Assembly (NCBI GenBank): GCA_963383645.1
Contig: OY726558.1
Coordinates: 183,947,634-184,011,633, forward strand
Direction: 5' to 3'
DNA from: Muscardinus avellanarius
Taxonomy: Eukaryota > Chordata > Mammalia > Rodentia > Gliridae
Length of the DNA stretch: 64,000 bases
Positions within the stretch are counted from its first letter, which is position 1. Each line of letters begins with the position of its first letter. The position numbers and the translations under genes are program-made. Below the pieces are notes generated by a model. That model saw nothing but the letters and a program-made list of their open reading frames with translations, was not told where the DNA came from and did not search any database. This document shows positions 44,940-55,860 of this stretch, one piece after another.

Positions 44940-45180
44940 ATTGTTAATAATGAGAAGGAATGACTTACACTATACATTATGAAATGGATGTATGAATCTC
45001 AAAATGATTATGCTGAATGAAACAATTCACCCCAAAATTTATATGGATAGGTCCATCATTTTGAAATTTGTTGTGATTTCAGAAGTGTACATATTTTAAA
45101 CTCGTCAGAGAATGTTAAGCATGTGTAGTTTATTTTAGGTCAATTATACTTCCATAAAGATGGCTTTAAATCTGACTTTC
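44940..45180 (+). mobile_element. Ancient L1M 3' end, sense
   Basis: Decayed text ending AGTTTATTTTAGGTCAATTA TACTTCCATAAAGATGGCTT, in the position of the L1M terminus (AATTATATCTCAATAAAGCTG). Confidence 0.5.
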
Positions 45181-45459
45181 CAAAGCCATTTTGATCAGTA
45201 GTCTTTGAATCGCAGATGTAATTTTAATATATTTCAAAAACATAGGAATTGTGTAGGTGAAAAATATAATTTTTATCTTATAATATTGTCAATTTGAATA
45301 GGTGTTATGCAGAGAAAAAAGGAAATCAAGTTCTTAATATTCTTTTTCAAGTGTAATTCCTTTTACAAGAAAATAGATTACATGTCTGTGAGAAAATTCA
45401 GGCCTGCACAATAAAAGAAAATGTGTGTTCCCATATTTTCTTTCCATTCTTTACTACTT
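45181..45459. other. Unclassified AT-rich DNA
   Basis: Nothing recognised. Confidence 0.35.
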
Positions 45460-45474
45460 AAACATTTAACTTTT

Positions 45475-45666
45475 TTTTTTTTCTAGTACTGGGGTTCCTG
45501 GAAGCCCTTCTACCTCCGGGCTACACTCCAAGACCTATTTTTTATATATTTTTTAATTTAAAAACAGGGTCTCTTAAGCCAGCGCGGCTGGCTTCGAACC
45601 TGAGCGATCCTCGTCTCCACCACCCAAGCACGGAGATTACAAGCGTGGGCCACAACGTCTAACCTG
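45475..45666 (-). mobile_element. Composite squirrel SINE, type II
   Basis: Poly-T tail, ACTGGGGTTCCTGGAAGCCC, TACCTCCGGGCTACACTCC, AAGCCAGCGCGGCTGGCTTC, ATTACAAGCGTGGGCCACAA. Target duplication AAACATTTAACTTTT at 45460-45474 and AAACATTTAACTTTT at 45667-45681. Confidence 0.92.
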
Positions 45667-45681
45667 AAACATTTAACTTTT

Positions 45682-47845
45682 ATACACAGTCTAAGATTAA
45701 AATATTTTATAAAACAGTTTTCTCAGAGGACTAATATTTTTAATAGGAACTTCAGCCAATAAGTGTATGTATGTATGTATGTATATTGTTTTCTGTTGCT
45801 AGTTTATTGATTTTCTTTCTTTTAAAATCCCATACATTTATTAGACCTTATATTGGATTTACTAGAGTAATGGAACATTCATGGTTCTATGAAAAATAAA
45901 AAGTAACATCAAACAATTGAAAAATAATTTGACCTCTAATCTGTTTAAATAGGAGCACTTCAGCTGGATAATTTCTTCTGTTTTTATACACCCTTAATTT
46001 CATAGCTGGCCTACTTATTCAGAGTATAGTTTTAGTAATTATACTATGAAATTCTCATTTTAGTACTTGGTTAAGTTAAAAAAAAGAAAACAACTTTGAC
46101 TAAAGCAGATAGAAAATTCTTGGTAGTAAATCAAGCCTTTGGAAGTTTACAAAATATTTTCAGTACCACTTACATACTGTTATCATTTGTATATGTGGTA
46201 AATGCTTTCACTACAGGAACTCTAGCTTATATTTCATCTTTAGCACAAACACATACAATACATAGCATGCTTTTTGCACATTATTAAACACTTATTTTAT
46301 AAGAAATATGTAATTTGTAAGAGCTTATAGCATGCCCCATCACTCTGAATTACATTATGATGCCAGACTATGATGCGCAAGTAAAAGTATACTTTAAAAT
46401 GTAATAAAAATAACTCCAAAATGTGTACCTCTCACTAGAGAAAGCTTCACTGTGTAATCTCCATTTGTTCTCTATGATGAAAGTAGGATCTGGGGATGTG
46501 TATGAAGGAGGTAGGAAGCAGTAATTGAGCTGCTGTTCTGGCACAACTTGAAGTGATGGATAAGCCTGTCTCCCTTCCTTCTCTCCCCTACCTCCTATAT
46601 TGGAATGAGGAGTGACAGGATAGACAAGTATCTGTACTTTAACAGTTTTGGTGAATATGCAATGTTTTATCATCATGTAAACCTGGTAGCCGCTGTGGAG
46701 TCATAAGTGATGTACATGCCTGGCAACCTTGGCAGAACCAACTATGGCGCATTCCCTCCAGAATTATGATCCAGTTTTCTGGGAGTCATAGTTTCTTCTT
46801 TAGCAACACCTGGATAAGACTCTTTGGGACTTTAAGAAATGGAGATATTAATTACAAAGGGCCAAAATAACATCTGGAGTGAGCTTCATACAGATACTTA
46901 ACTAAGATATATTCATACTGTAATGTAATACTGAAAAATGCATGTGATAATCCACTCTAAGGATTTTGCACTCTCATTTAAAGAAGTTTGTGCGCAAGTG
47001 TAATTCTCAAAAAGTTAAAAATGAGACTCTCTTACAGACATAATATTTGAACATGTGCCAAAGAGTTCATATTATGTGTTAATTACTGAAATCGCTGTAA
47101 GATATTATGACTAGTTCAAAAGAAAATTAGAAAACAAATTTATAGATTGGTCAAAGGAATGAATGTTTAAACCGAAACAAAACTAATGTTTTTCAAGGCA
47201 ATAAACAATGGTATCTGGTGTTAATTTTTATCCTGGACAGAAGTTATTTATATTACTATTGAATAAAAGTCATTTTTGTTGGTTTGAGATGATAATCATT
47301 TACATAGTCACTGATTTTCTTCATGCTAACATTAACTCTTGCAGAATTTTTAAATATGTGTTGATAGTAAATTAGAAGATAAAAGTACAGCTTCCCAGAA
47401 AGTCAGATGAATCTTCCAGAAGATTGAGCCACTAGAATACCCTCTACTACTCTAAAAAGACACCCTGGAATTCCTTTTGCCTATTTCTAAATATTAGATC
47501 ATCTCTTGCAACATCAGCTATAACCACAGTTTCACTCCAGGTGATGAATTCTAGTCTCAGGTTTAACATTCGTCCTCATAAATCTGGCCGTCCACCTTTA
47601 GTTTCCTCAGGATTGGTCAAAGCCATGTCTAATGGACAAAGTCGATGTTGTAACTGCTGCTTCCATTGAGATTTATCTAGCATTTATTCTTTTTTCTTCT
47701 TTTTCTACATGTCACCATTTGTGAATTGCATTCTATTACCCAGAAACAATAGAAAAAATACACGTCTTTTTCTCACATTGATTGAATGTTTTGCGATCTG
47801 CTAAATAGTAATAATCTGTATATTATTCCACTTTTTAAAAAATTT
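45682..47845. other. Long unclassified stretch
   Basis: Contains a (TATG)n run (45764-45785). 46680-46830 and 47390-47690 are less AT-skewed. No gene structure or nameable repeat was found. A 102-codon minus frame at 46368-46676 shows no domain. Confidence 0.45.
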
Positions 47846-47849
47846 TGTA

Positions 47850-48545
47850 TACTTTTATTAGTACATTGTAATTGTACATCATAGTGAGATTCAAAGTGAT
47901 ACAAACACACATGCACACACCCTTTAGTGTGTTTCCTTCCACATCCCACCCCACTCCTCCTCCTTCCCTCCCTGTACCTGTTCATGAGATTGGTAGTGAT
48001 ATGGACATAGCATTATTTAAGCTCTTTCCTTCCTCAATTCCCCTTTTTCTCCTACCTACCTCTTCCCCAATCTATTTCCGCTATTCTAGTGATCTCATTC
48101 CTCATTTATTTGTATATTTTAAAAATACATATATTTTATTGAAAATAAATGGTATACATTTAAAACTGTACTTGGTTCCCTCTACCCCCCCCCCGTTTTC
48201 CTTTCCCCCCTCCCACCAATGATTGTCCAGGGTAACCATGCCATATTCATACTTTTACACAAATTCGGATGTAGACCCTCATTAATCAAGTTCAGCCTTC
48301 CTCCTCTCCTATCTTTCCATTCAAACTTTGCTGATGTTTCCCTTCCATTATCTGGAGTCCCTCTGATACCTCAAATGCTCCCTAGTTTGGGCATATTAGA
48401 GGAAACATATGTCCCTTCTTTCTCTTTTTGTGCTTGGCTGATCTCACTTAACGCTCTCCAGGACTTTCCCTCTTCTTGCAAATGACATGATTTCATTCTT
48501 CATTATAGCTGAGTAGAAGTCCATTGTGTATATTTCCCACTTGTT
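47850..48545 (-). mobile_element. Two abutting L1 3' ends, antisense
   Basis: 47850-48115: TTATTAGTACATTGTAATTG, GAGATTCAAAGTGATACAAA, CCCACCCCACTCCTCCTCCT, TAGCATTATTTAAGCTCTTT. 48116-48545 starts with a new tail and C11 run, then TGATTGTCCAGGGTAACCAT, ATTAATCAAGTTCAGCCTTC, GGGCATATTAGAGGAAACAT, GGCTGATCTCACTTAACGCT, which matches the 17230 and 41000 sublineage. A later L1 end evidently sits next to or within an earlier one. Confidence 0.82.
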
Positions 48546-48584
48546 AAAATTTATTACATGTAACAGTAATCAAGATCACTTAAT

Positions 48585-48720
48585 GACAATCTCAGCTTTA
48601 CAGATGATAAAAATGAAGATAATGCATGAACAGTATTTTTCAAAAGCCAGTCACCTAATAAGTGACAGAGCTGAAGATTTGACCTCAATCTATATAAAGT
48701 CTAAGTATTTGAATATATGC
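48585..48720 (-). mobile_element. MIR SINE
   Basis: CTTTACAGATGATAAAAATG AAG, then AGCCAGTCACCTAATAAGTG ACAGAGCTGAAGATTTGACC TCAATCTATATAAAGTC matches the inverted MIR core and its GCTAGTAAGTGGCAGAGCTGGG end. Confidence 0.8.
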
Positions 48721-49690
48721 TAACGATTGCAGAAAACGACATAATCTTGTTCTAACATTATTTTTCTGACACTTCTACTTTGAGTAACCTTTGAATCCTT
48801 CTTTTGATTGTTTTCTATTTATTTCACTAAGGGCAAATATAAATCAGGACACAGTACACATACCTGTCTGAATCAGACTCTATGTCTGGGGAGGAATGCT
48901 CCTTCCCAGGCATAAATGTTATTATCTTGCCTAGCTGCAACTGTAGTGGTGTGAACAGTTTAACCATTCTTGAGTTAAGCTTTACTGTCTATCTGCCTGG
49001 CCATCTGCTTGGGTTATACTGTTTTTAGCCTGTCTATCTGCTTGGGCTGTTCTGTTTCAATGTTCTTTTTTGCTCACTACATTTAGAAAATTAATGTTTA
49101 TCCTAGTTTGGTGATTTTCTAGCAGGAAGAAATAGTCTCTTTACAAAATCCTGTTAATGATATTTTACTTCAAGAACCAAGACCCATTTTACTATGGTTT
49201 TTGCTTTCGCCTTACTCAAATCATTATCTTTTGCTCCCAGCTGATAGCAAACCACATGTCTAAGTTTAATTTGCAATGTTCTTGCTTAATTCAAACTTGC
49301 TGCTATACTATCAGAGAAACTCAATTTATCTCTTTAAAACACTTTCCACTCTAAAACAATTTCAATTCTTTTCTCTCTCCTGCTGGGTATTACATATGCT
49401 TGTGTTACAGTTTTACACACTGGAGGAAATTGTACTTGTCTGGTTCAGAAAATTAGCCTATTCTTTCAGATATTTTGAAAGGTAGGACTTCTTTAATAAT
49501 GAGCATTCATCCTAAAGAAATAAGGCCTATCCTGGCTGGGAGTAAGGAGAGTAAGTCCAGGGAAAATGGGTGGCTACAGGAACAGAGCAAATAATCTGTT
49601 TACCTCTCAGCAATAAGAGTTTTGAAAGTCCTAACATGCACAGTCATCGTTCATACAACCACCAGTATTCTTCTGAATCACTGACATCAC
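48721..49690. other. Unclassified DNA with a short direct repeat
   Basis: 48880-49065 is less AT-rich and contains two similar ATCTGCTTGGG units. An old LTR is possible but not demonstrable. The rest is featureless. Confidence 0.4.
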
Positions 49691-49695
49691 CATTA

Positions 49696-50105
49696 TGTTA
49701 GTTAGCTGTCCATTGCTATGACAAAATCCTGGGGAAAAAATCACGTTAAAGAAGGAAAGATTTATTTTGGCTCATGGTTTCAGTACATGGTCAGCTGGAT
49801 TCACTGCTTTTAGGTCTGTAGCAAAGTAGATCATCATTGCAGAAGAGCATAGCAAAGGAAAGCTGGTCCTCATGATATGAAAGAAGCATAGAGAGAAAGA
49901 AAAGGAGAAAAAGAAGGAAGGAAGAAAGGCCAGTGGCCCCACCCCTTCTAGTTTTTACCATCTTCTAACAGTCCATTCAGTTATAAACCAAGCAATTAAA
50001 GAACCATTGATGAGGTCAGGACCCTCATTATCCAATCACTTCCCAAAGCCACACCCCTGGACTTGCTGCATTGGGGGACATCTATAATCACATCAATCTG
50101 GTAGC
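49696..50105 (-). mobile_element. LTR-like repeat, probably ERVL-MaLR type, antisense
   Basis: TGTTAGTTAGCTGTCCATTG CTATGACAAAATCC, GATTTATTTTGGCTCATGGT, a GA-rich tract, CAGTCCATTCAGTTATAAAC, CATTGATGAGGTCAGGACCC, CCAATCACTTCCCAAAGCC and TTGCTGCATTGGGGGACATC. This block order is familiar from an abundant rodent LTR-class repeat seen inverted. The AATAAA-like TTTATT at 49761-49766 would be its poly(A) signal. Family assignment is tentative. Confidence 0.6.
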
Positions 50106-52224
50106 TCTGATTTTGAAAGCTGTTGGTTAGGGCTCTTTCATTTCTTATAGACAAAAACAAAAACTCTGGTATGACACTCCAGGATCCCTTTGTTCTGTCC
50201 CACACCACATTCCTTGCATCATTTCCTACCCTCTCTTGATCACTACCAGATCTTTTTGCTCCCCTAGAATAGTCTTCTGATTCCTTTAGGCCAGTCACAA
50301 TGGACTTCCTTACATCTAGAAGATGTTTCCATCTTGTCTTGACTGAGGGAAGTCTCAGCTACAGTTCTAATCCCCAGAGCGCCTCTGTGATTTCTGTGCT
50401 GGTCCTGTCTCCTCATTGCTAGGCACTCTGTGGAAATATAACTATGTTGTCTTGGGGAAAAAAATTGTTGTGTCCACCTCTTATGCTGCAATATACCATG
50501 ATTCAAACAGAATTCACAATTCTTATTAAAATGAGGGCTTCTTGTGGGTAAGGAATATTTGCTCTCCTTTTTGTAATTCAGAGAATGTATGTATCCCTGG
50601 TACGGTTTAGTGGATCTTCACTTATATTTGTAAAAAAAAAAAATAACTAAAATACTAATGATGTATTGTGGTGATTTTGCTGAGTAGGCAGTTTGCCATG
50701 TGCAGCAGACACATCTGGAGGACTGCAAAATGCAGACATACCACCGGGTATGGAGTTCCCTAAAGAGGGATAACATGAATAAATAACAAAGATGAAGAAT
50801 CTGGCTAATTAAACGGTTTGCTTTTTCCTAAGCAAACAAGTAAAATATGTCAAAATTTTATTCCTGAGTAAGTGGGAATATTAGGATTTTTTTTTCAAGG
50901 CTTTGGGCACAAAAACTGAGTAAATATATTTTTGGATATAGGCTGAGTTAAAATTTGTTCATTTGGAAAGAATCAGAATACAGAGTACAAATTGCACAGG
51001 TAAGAAGGTGCCAGTGATACAGCGCTCTTCCGTATTACTTTGGCCAAGAGCAGATTTACCCCAGGGTTTCCATTTCTGGTCAAGATAATTCACACCAGTC
51101 CATTATCATGGAAAGGAAAAAAAGGGTTAGCTAAGAGGCTGGCCATGATATTTTCACAATCCAAGGGGCTACTTTTAGGCTTTATATTCCTACTGGTCTT
51201 GGTTGGGTTTCTTACGTATTTATCTTTTTGTTTTGGTTATTTTAATAATTTTATGCACTTTTTTTGTTTTATTTTTTATTTTTATTTTTTGTGTTTTTAT
51301 TGATACATTATAGTCTCACATCATTATGTAAATCATGTTGACAATAACAGATATCCACACACTCTTGGTGCTGTGATAGATTCTCTACTTAAGGTTTCTG
51401 AGTCAAAGAGTCAATGATATGGGGTGTTTTACCCTTTGATGATGCTTTTCATATTTCCATCCCTGAATTTTTGTACTCTGGTCCTAGACCACTCCTGACT
51501 GATTTATTTTTTGTCAAGTTCTTCTTCTTAGAGTTTTATATCCCAGAGCATTTCATGGTTGTGCCTCCCAATTTCTGAGTGAAGAGAGCCAGATGAATGA
51601 TAAGGGTGTGAAGCATTCTAGGAAGCCAAGTAGTTATAATCCTCTATCCTCTAACATCCCTCCAAAAATGTATAAAGTATTAGACTTGTCATCTCAGTGT
51701 CCTCTTATCAGGAATTTCTGGTGTCACTCTAGAATGGAAATTCAAATAGTATTGAAGAGGGAAGTTGAATTCTTCCAGATATATTTATTTATTCACTTCA
51801 ACTTAAAGAGTATATTTAAATAAAAACAAGCTTTGTAAGATAAGAAAACTATGGCAATAACATTCTATTAGCAGTGTCCAAAAAGCAAGGAAAGTCAGCC
51901 ACTGTCTTGGTAATCAGTACTAAAATGAAGATGAAAACAGGGGAGATCTCTCTGACAGTGTACCACTTCAACTAGATAAATTATGATCTACATTATTTTT
52001 CTTGAGTTGGAAGTTGTTTTATGTTTTTCCCTTCTATTTATGAAAAAGAACAAGTTGCTACCAGATTGTTAATGTGGTTAAACCAAAGCTTTTCCTATTC
52101 TTTTACTCAATGATGCCTTGAACCATCTTCTTTTAATTAGTCAGATGAAGAACTAATGCAACAGCTGGAATATTCAGAAGGTCAGTAATAACATCAATCA
52201 TCATTTGAAGAGAAGATAATGTGT
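50106..52224. other. Unclassified DNA
   Basis: 50106-50500 is less AT-rich, with open minus-strand frames of 80-100 codons (49996-50506) partly inside the LTR. No protein family was recognised and start context is weak. 51280-51400 has a T-rich, L1-tail-like look. No firm element. Confidence 0.4.
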
Positions 52225-52281
52225 TTGGAAATGGATTGGTAGACTACAAACTTCAAGTTCTAGCTTCACAAGTAGTTGCAG
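52225..52281 (+). repeat. 57-bp segment duplicated at 54569-54625
   Basis: From TTGGAAATGGATTGGTAGAC to ACAAGTAGTTGCAG, it matches the 54.5-kb copy in the same orientation at 56 of 57 positions (A here, G there at position 50 of the unit). No repeat family was recognised. Confidence 0.93.
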
Positions 52282-53439
52282 GAATTTCCAGTACCTTCTC
52301 TTCATTCGTTGGGAATTGACCAGTGGTGGTGTTCTGTATTCATTGCCTATCCCTCCCTCTCCTCCAAAGTCATTTAATGTCAGTTTGTACTGAGACAGTG
52401 CCAATACCATCTCTGGGGTCTATGTTAGGAATGGAAGTACTTCCTGTAATAGATTTATCCATCTTTTATTATTTAATTTGCCCATCAATCTAGTAAGTAA
52501 TTTCCATGTACATTGCAATTTTACATATGTATAGAAACGTGTAATTTCATCTGGAAAAAATCAATAGAAATAAACAAAAACTATTCTTACACTATTCTCT
52601 TGGTCCATTGAAAATAGAATCAGGAATTGAGAAACTGTTCAGATAAATTTTCATTTAGACCTCCTCTAAAATGTTTAATTTCATTAAAAACATATTTATG
52701 AATTGCTTTTATTTAAATGTAGCTTTATTTTTTAAATATTATTCCAATATTCTCAGAGAAAGCTGAAGGTGAATAAGATGTATCTCTAACTGGAGCCACC
52801 TCTTACAGAACGCATCACATCCAATTCATTACTGGGGCCAAAGCCACCAGGAAGTAGCCTACTAGCAAACTCCATGGGATCCCTCAATGGGCTTCTTCTT
52901 TCTCCTTCTGCTTCCACAATAACAATCATCATTTCCAAACATGGCGGTTTCTAAATAGACATAGATAATTCTTTACAATTTTTGTAGTTTATTTCCACTT
53001 AAATTATAATGGCTTATAGTGTTACTATTTTAAATTCATCTTAGGCAATTTAACAAGAAAACATCTAAATTAACGTTTTTAAACACTCTACTAAGGACGT
53101 GCCACATAGTGAATCTTTAATTACCTATGTATTATCTCTGTTCATTCTTGAGTAAAATCCAAGTGAATAATTTCCTCAACGATCCAATGTTTATTTTCTT
53201 CCCCTACATTCTTTAACGCACATGAGTAGACCCTAAATCCAATGAAGCAGAAAACAAATAGAAATATATTTTGAAACGAAATCATTACAAAAATGCCTCC
53301 AGTTTATATCTTCTCAGAATGAGTCAAGTCTGTAGTAAACTTGAGCTGCTTTCTCTCATCCGGGTCTTCTCTTTGTCTCTGGATCCTTTGTCGCATAATG
53401 AGAAGTTGATGAATGGTGAAATTTGAAGTTTCACTAAAG
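52282..53439. other. Unclassified DNA
   Basis: Contains a 48-codon minus-strand frame in a less AT-rich patch (52786-52932, see findings). No repeat or gene can be named. Confidence 0.4.
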
Positions 53440-53730
53440 AGAAGACTAAATTGAAAAATAAATAGTTTTCTCAGTTTTTGTATTCGCGATAATGTTAATT
53501 GTAAAGCAAAATAGCAGTGACTAAGATATCGGGTTGAAATATAAGCACAATAAAAACACCAGCTGTGCTAACAACTGATAGGATTTCAAAAGGGCCCATT
53601 CTAATTTGCAACCCATTAGACCAGGTGTAAATATTTATTCAGCTTTATATAAAATAATTTGCAAAATGATTAATAATATATATCAGTTTTGCCCGTATGC
53701 TGAGCTGAATATGCATTTTATTTAATTTCA
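53440..53730. other. Candidate conserved non-coding element
   Basis: Repeat-free AT-rich sequence with homeodomain/POU-like words (GTTAATTG, GATTAATAATA, AATTTGCAAAATGATTAAT, ATGCATTTTATTTAATTT) and a retained CpG pair in TATTCGCGATAATG. The texture resembles developmental enhancers, but conservation was not measured. Confidence 0.3.
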
Positions 53731-54511
53731 TAGTTTGTATCAGTACAACCGATATTTTTTTTGCCCACCAAAAATGCACTCCATTTTAAGCTTCTGTCTT
53801 CAGATCTTTTCCATACCCTTAAACATTTTATTAGAAATGAGTGTTTTGCATGCTTACTCAGATATGGTATGGTTCTTTATTGTTCGTTTTAATTCAATAA
53901 CGAAAATAAGAAAAGTTTGAGCACAGAATAAAATTTTGATAGCTAAGCAAAGTGAGAGAAGTAATTACAGTTTTCAGCACTACATAAACAACTCCATATA
54001 TAAACTGTGTAATTAGAGATATATGTGCAAATTCTTCTTCCTATAGACCCCAAAATATTTAAAATATTCCCCAAGCAGTTCACTGCTAATATAATCAGTT
54101 TCTTATTCACTGCCCTCCAAATCTGAAATGATTTATTTTGTGACAATAACTTTAAAATCCTTCAACTTTCTTAACATTTTCTGAAATTTTGATGGAATGC
54201 ATAATATTAAACTATACATGTGAAACAGGATATTTTTGAATGCTGCTTAAGTGTGTTAAACGATATTTCTAAATGGGGCTAGCATAAACAAACTGAAGAT
54301 ATCACTTTAAAAGCTTCTGAAATATTTTCCTATTCTCTATTTTTCACCTGTTAGATGGATTGTATTAGGGTGACATAGAGATTTTGGACAGAAAATAACA
54401 TTACCTGCAAGAGTATTAAAGTCAGGGATCAGGGCCTCATTCCCGAATCATTGAATATTGGTACATGTTGGGACAATTTACCAACATAACTGTCCTCATC
54501 CTTAATTCTTC
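53731..54511. other. Unclassified AT-rich DNA
   Basis: No element or gene was recognised. Confidence 0.4.
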
Positions 54512-54684
54512 TGTGAAGCTAGTGCTATTGCACCAACTAAAGCAGTTGGTGCAAATAAAGTTAAAATATTGGAAATGGATTGGTAGACTACAAACTTCAA
54601 GTTCTAGCTTCACAAGTGGTTGCAGAACTACTTGTGAAGCTATTTTAATATTTTAACTTTATTTTAACTTTATTTTAACTTTAT
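54512..54684. repeat. Nested palindromic rearrangement
   Basis: Four inverted pairs lie in 170 bases. 54528-54538 pairs with 54544-54554 (11/11, 5-base loop). 54553-54570 pairs with 54647-54664 (18/18). 54605-54621 pairs with 54626-54642 (16/17, GCAG loop). 54512-54522 pairs with 54604-54614 (11/11). The interior 54569-54625 is a near-identical direct copy of 52225-52281. Three 11-base ATTTTAACTTT units follow (54650-54682). Not a known repeat family. Confidence 0.93.
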
Positions 54685-54685
54685 T

Positions 54686-54915
54686 TGGAAGCAAATCATA
54701 AATTAGAAGAAAAACTGAAAAACTATGGTATCCACAAAAATAGTTATTTATACTTATTTTCTTAACCTGAATTTGATCTTTATATAAACTCAACCTAAAT
54801 GAAGAGAAGAAAACAATGAAGTAGATATTCTTCTTTTGCATAACCCTATCTAATGGATACTGGAAGGCAAATACGCTAAGTTATGGCTTCCAGGAAGAGA
54901 GACTTGCCAGTTAAA
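54686..54915. other. Unclassified AT-rich DNA
   Basis: Nothing recognised. Confidence 0.35.
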
Positions 54916-54926
54916 ACCTCTTTAGG

Positions 54927-55110
54927 GCCGGGCGTGGTGGCACGCTTGTAATCCCTGTGCTTGGGAGGCAGAGACAGGAGGATCGTGCTGGTTCGAAGCC
55001 AGTCTCAGCTGGTTTAAGGTACCCCGTTTCCAAATAAAATATAAAAAGGTCTGGGAGTGTAACCCAGAGATAGAAGGGTTTCCAGGAACCCCAGTACCAC
55101 ACACACACAC
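54927..55110 (+). mobile_element. Composite squirrel SINE, type II
   Basis: GCCGGGCGTGGTGGCACGCT, GTGCTTGGGAGGCAGAGACA, GAAGCCAGTCTCAGCTGGTT, AGGTCTGGGAGTGTAACCCA, GGGTTTCCAGGAACCCCAGT, (CA)n tail. Target duplication ACCTCTTTAGG at 54916-54926 and 55111-55121. Confidence 0.93.
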
Positions 55111-55204
55111 ACCTCTTTAGGTACAAGTATTGGGGAAGTAACCTGAATTATATATGATGGATTGCTAGAATCAGAATTGACAAGCATGAGAATTAAACTC
55201 TAAG

Positions 55205-55452
55205 GAGTTAGGCATAGTGGAACATGCCTGTAATCCTAGTACTTGAGAGACTGAGACATGAAGATCTCAGGTTCACAGCTAGCTTCACAAACTTAGTGAG
55301 GCCCTCAGACACTCAGCAGGACGCTGTTTCAAAATAAAAAATAAAATAGTTTTATGTAGTTTTTATACAGTTTTATATAGCTTTATAGTTTTATATAGTT
55401 TTATAGGGTATAGTTCAGAGGTAGAATGCCCCTGAGTTTCATCCCCAATACT
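55205..55452 (+). mobile_element. Composite squirrel SINE with expanded linker
   Basis: GAGTTAGGCATAGTGGAACA, CATGCCTGTAATCCTAGTAC, GTTTCAAAATAAAAAATAAA, then a roughly 55-base run of TATAGTTTTA-like units (about 55348-55405) before the right half TATAGTTCAGAGGTAGAATG and GAGTTTCATCCCCAATAC. The expansion lies in the normally short A-rich linker. Confidence 0.87.
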
Positions 55453-55459
55453 ATTAGAA

Positions 55460-55860
55460 ACAGATTCCTGGAAAGCCACAAATAAAACCTTACAAAGTTG
55501 AAAGCAATTTGGCAAGACACTTTACTTCTGCAGAAGGGTCTGCAACCAACAAAAAAATTCTAATAAGCAAGCACACCAAACAGGCATTCCACTCTGTTTC
55601 TAGCACTAACATGATCCGGCACCTTGCACTTTTCGGTGAAGGCTTGGGTTCACAACTCTGCATCATTGCCTATTTCTATGACAGGCATTAGTTTTGAAAT
55701 AAAGTTTAAGGGTCTTGAAGATTCCTGTCAACCAAAGGTTAATAAGCTAAGATGGCTGACATTCTGGAAGATGCTGGTCAACCAAAGGTTATATGAGCTA
55801 AAATGATTGACACTCAGGAAGATTCGGGAGCGAAGCATATAGGCACATTTGCAAAACAAA
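55460..55860 (-). mobile_element. Possible ERV LTR fragment, antisense
   Basis: AAAGCCACAAATAAAACCTT, GGCAAGACACTTTACTTCTG CAGAAGGGT has the look of an inverted LTR 3' part, followed by a two-unit tandem repeat (55717-55817). There is no clean TG...CA boundary or target duplication. Speculative. Confidence 0.3.
55717..55828. repeat. Imperfect 50-bp tandem repeat, about 2.2 copies
   Basis: Units start GAAGATTCCTGTCAACCAAA (55717), GAAGATGCTGGTCAACCAAA (55767) and GAAGATTCGGG (55818). Shared words are GTCAACCAAAGGTTA, GAGCTAA or AAGCTAA and TTGACA or CTGACA. Confidence 0.9.

Noticed and set aside
44687..44977. Overlapping 85- and 96-codon frames on opposite strands
   Set aside because: They lie across an antisense L1 3' end and flanking AT-rich DNA; no family recognised.
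46740..46800. CAGTTTTCTGGGAGTCATAG resembling an inverted ZNF143-type site
   Set aside because: Several core positions differ and there is no promoter or CpG context.
50106..50506. Minus-strand frames of 80-100 codons suggesting a pseudogene
   Set aside because: They partly overlap an LTR-like repeat and show no recognisable protein family; left as unclassified.
51280..51400. Possible L1 3' tail (TTTTTATTGATACATTATAG)
   Set aside because: The following sequence lacks the GA/CT-rich tract and other L1 3'-UTR blocks.
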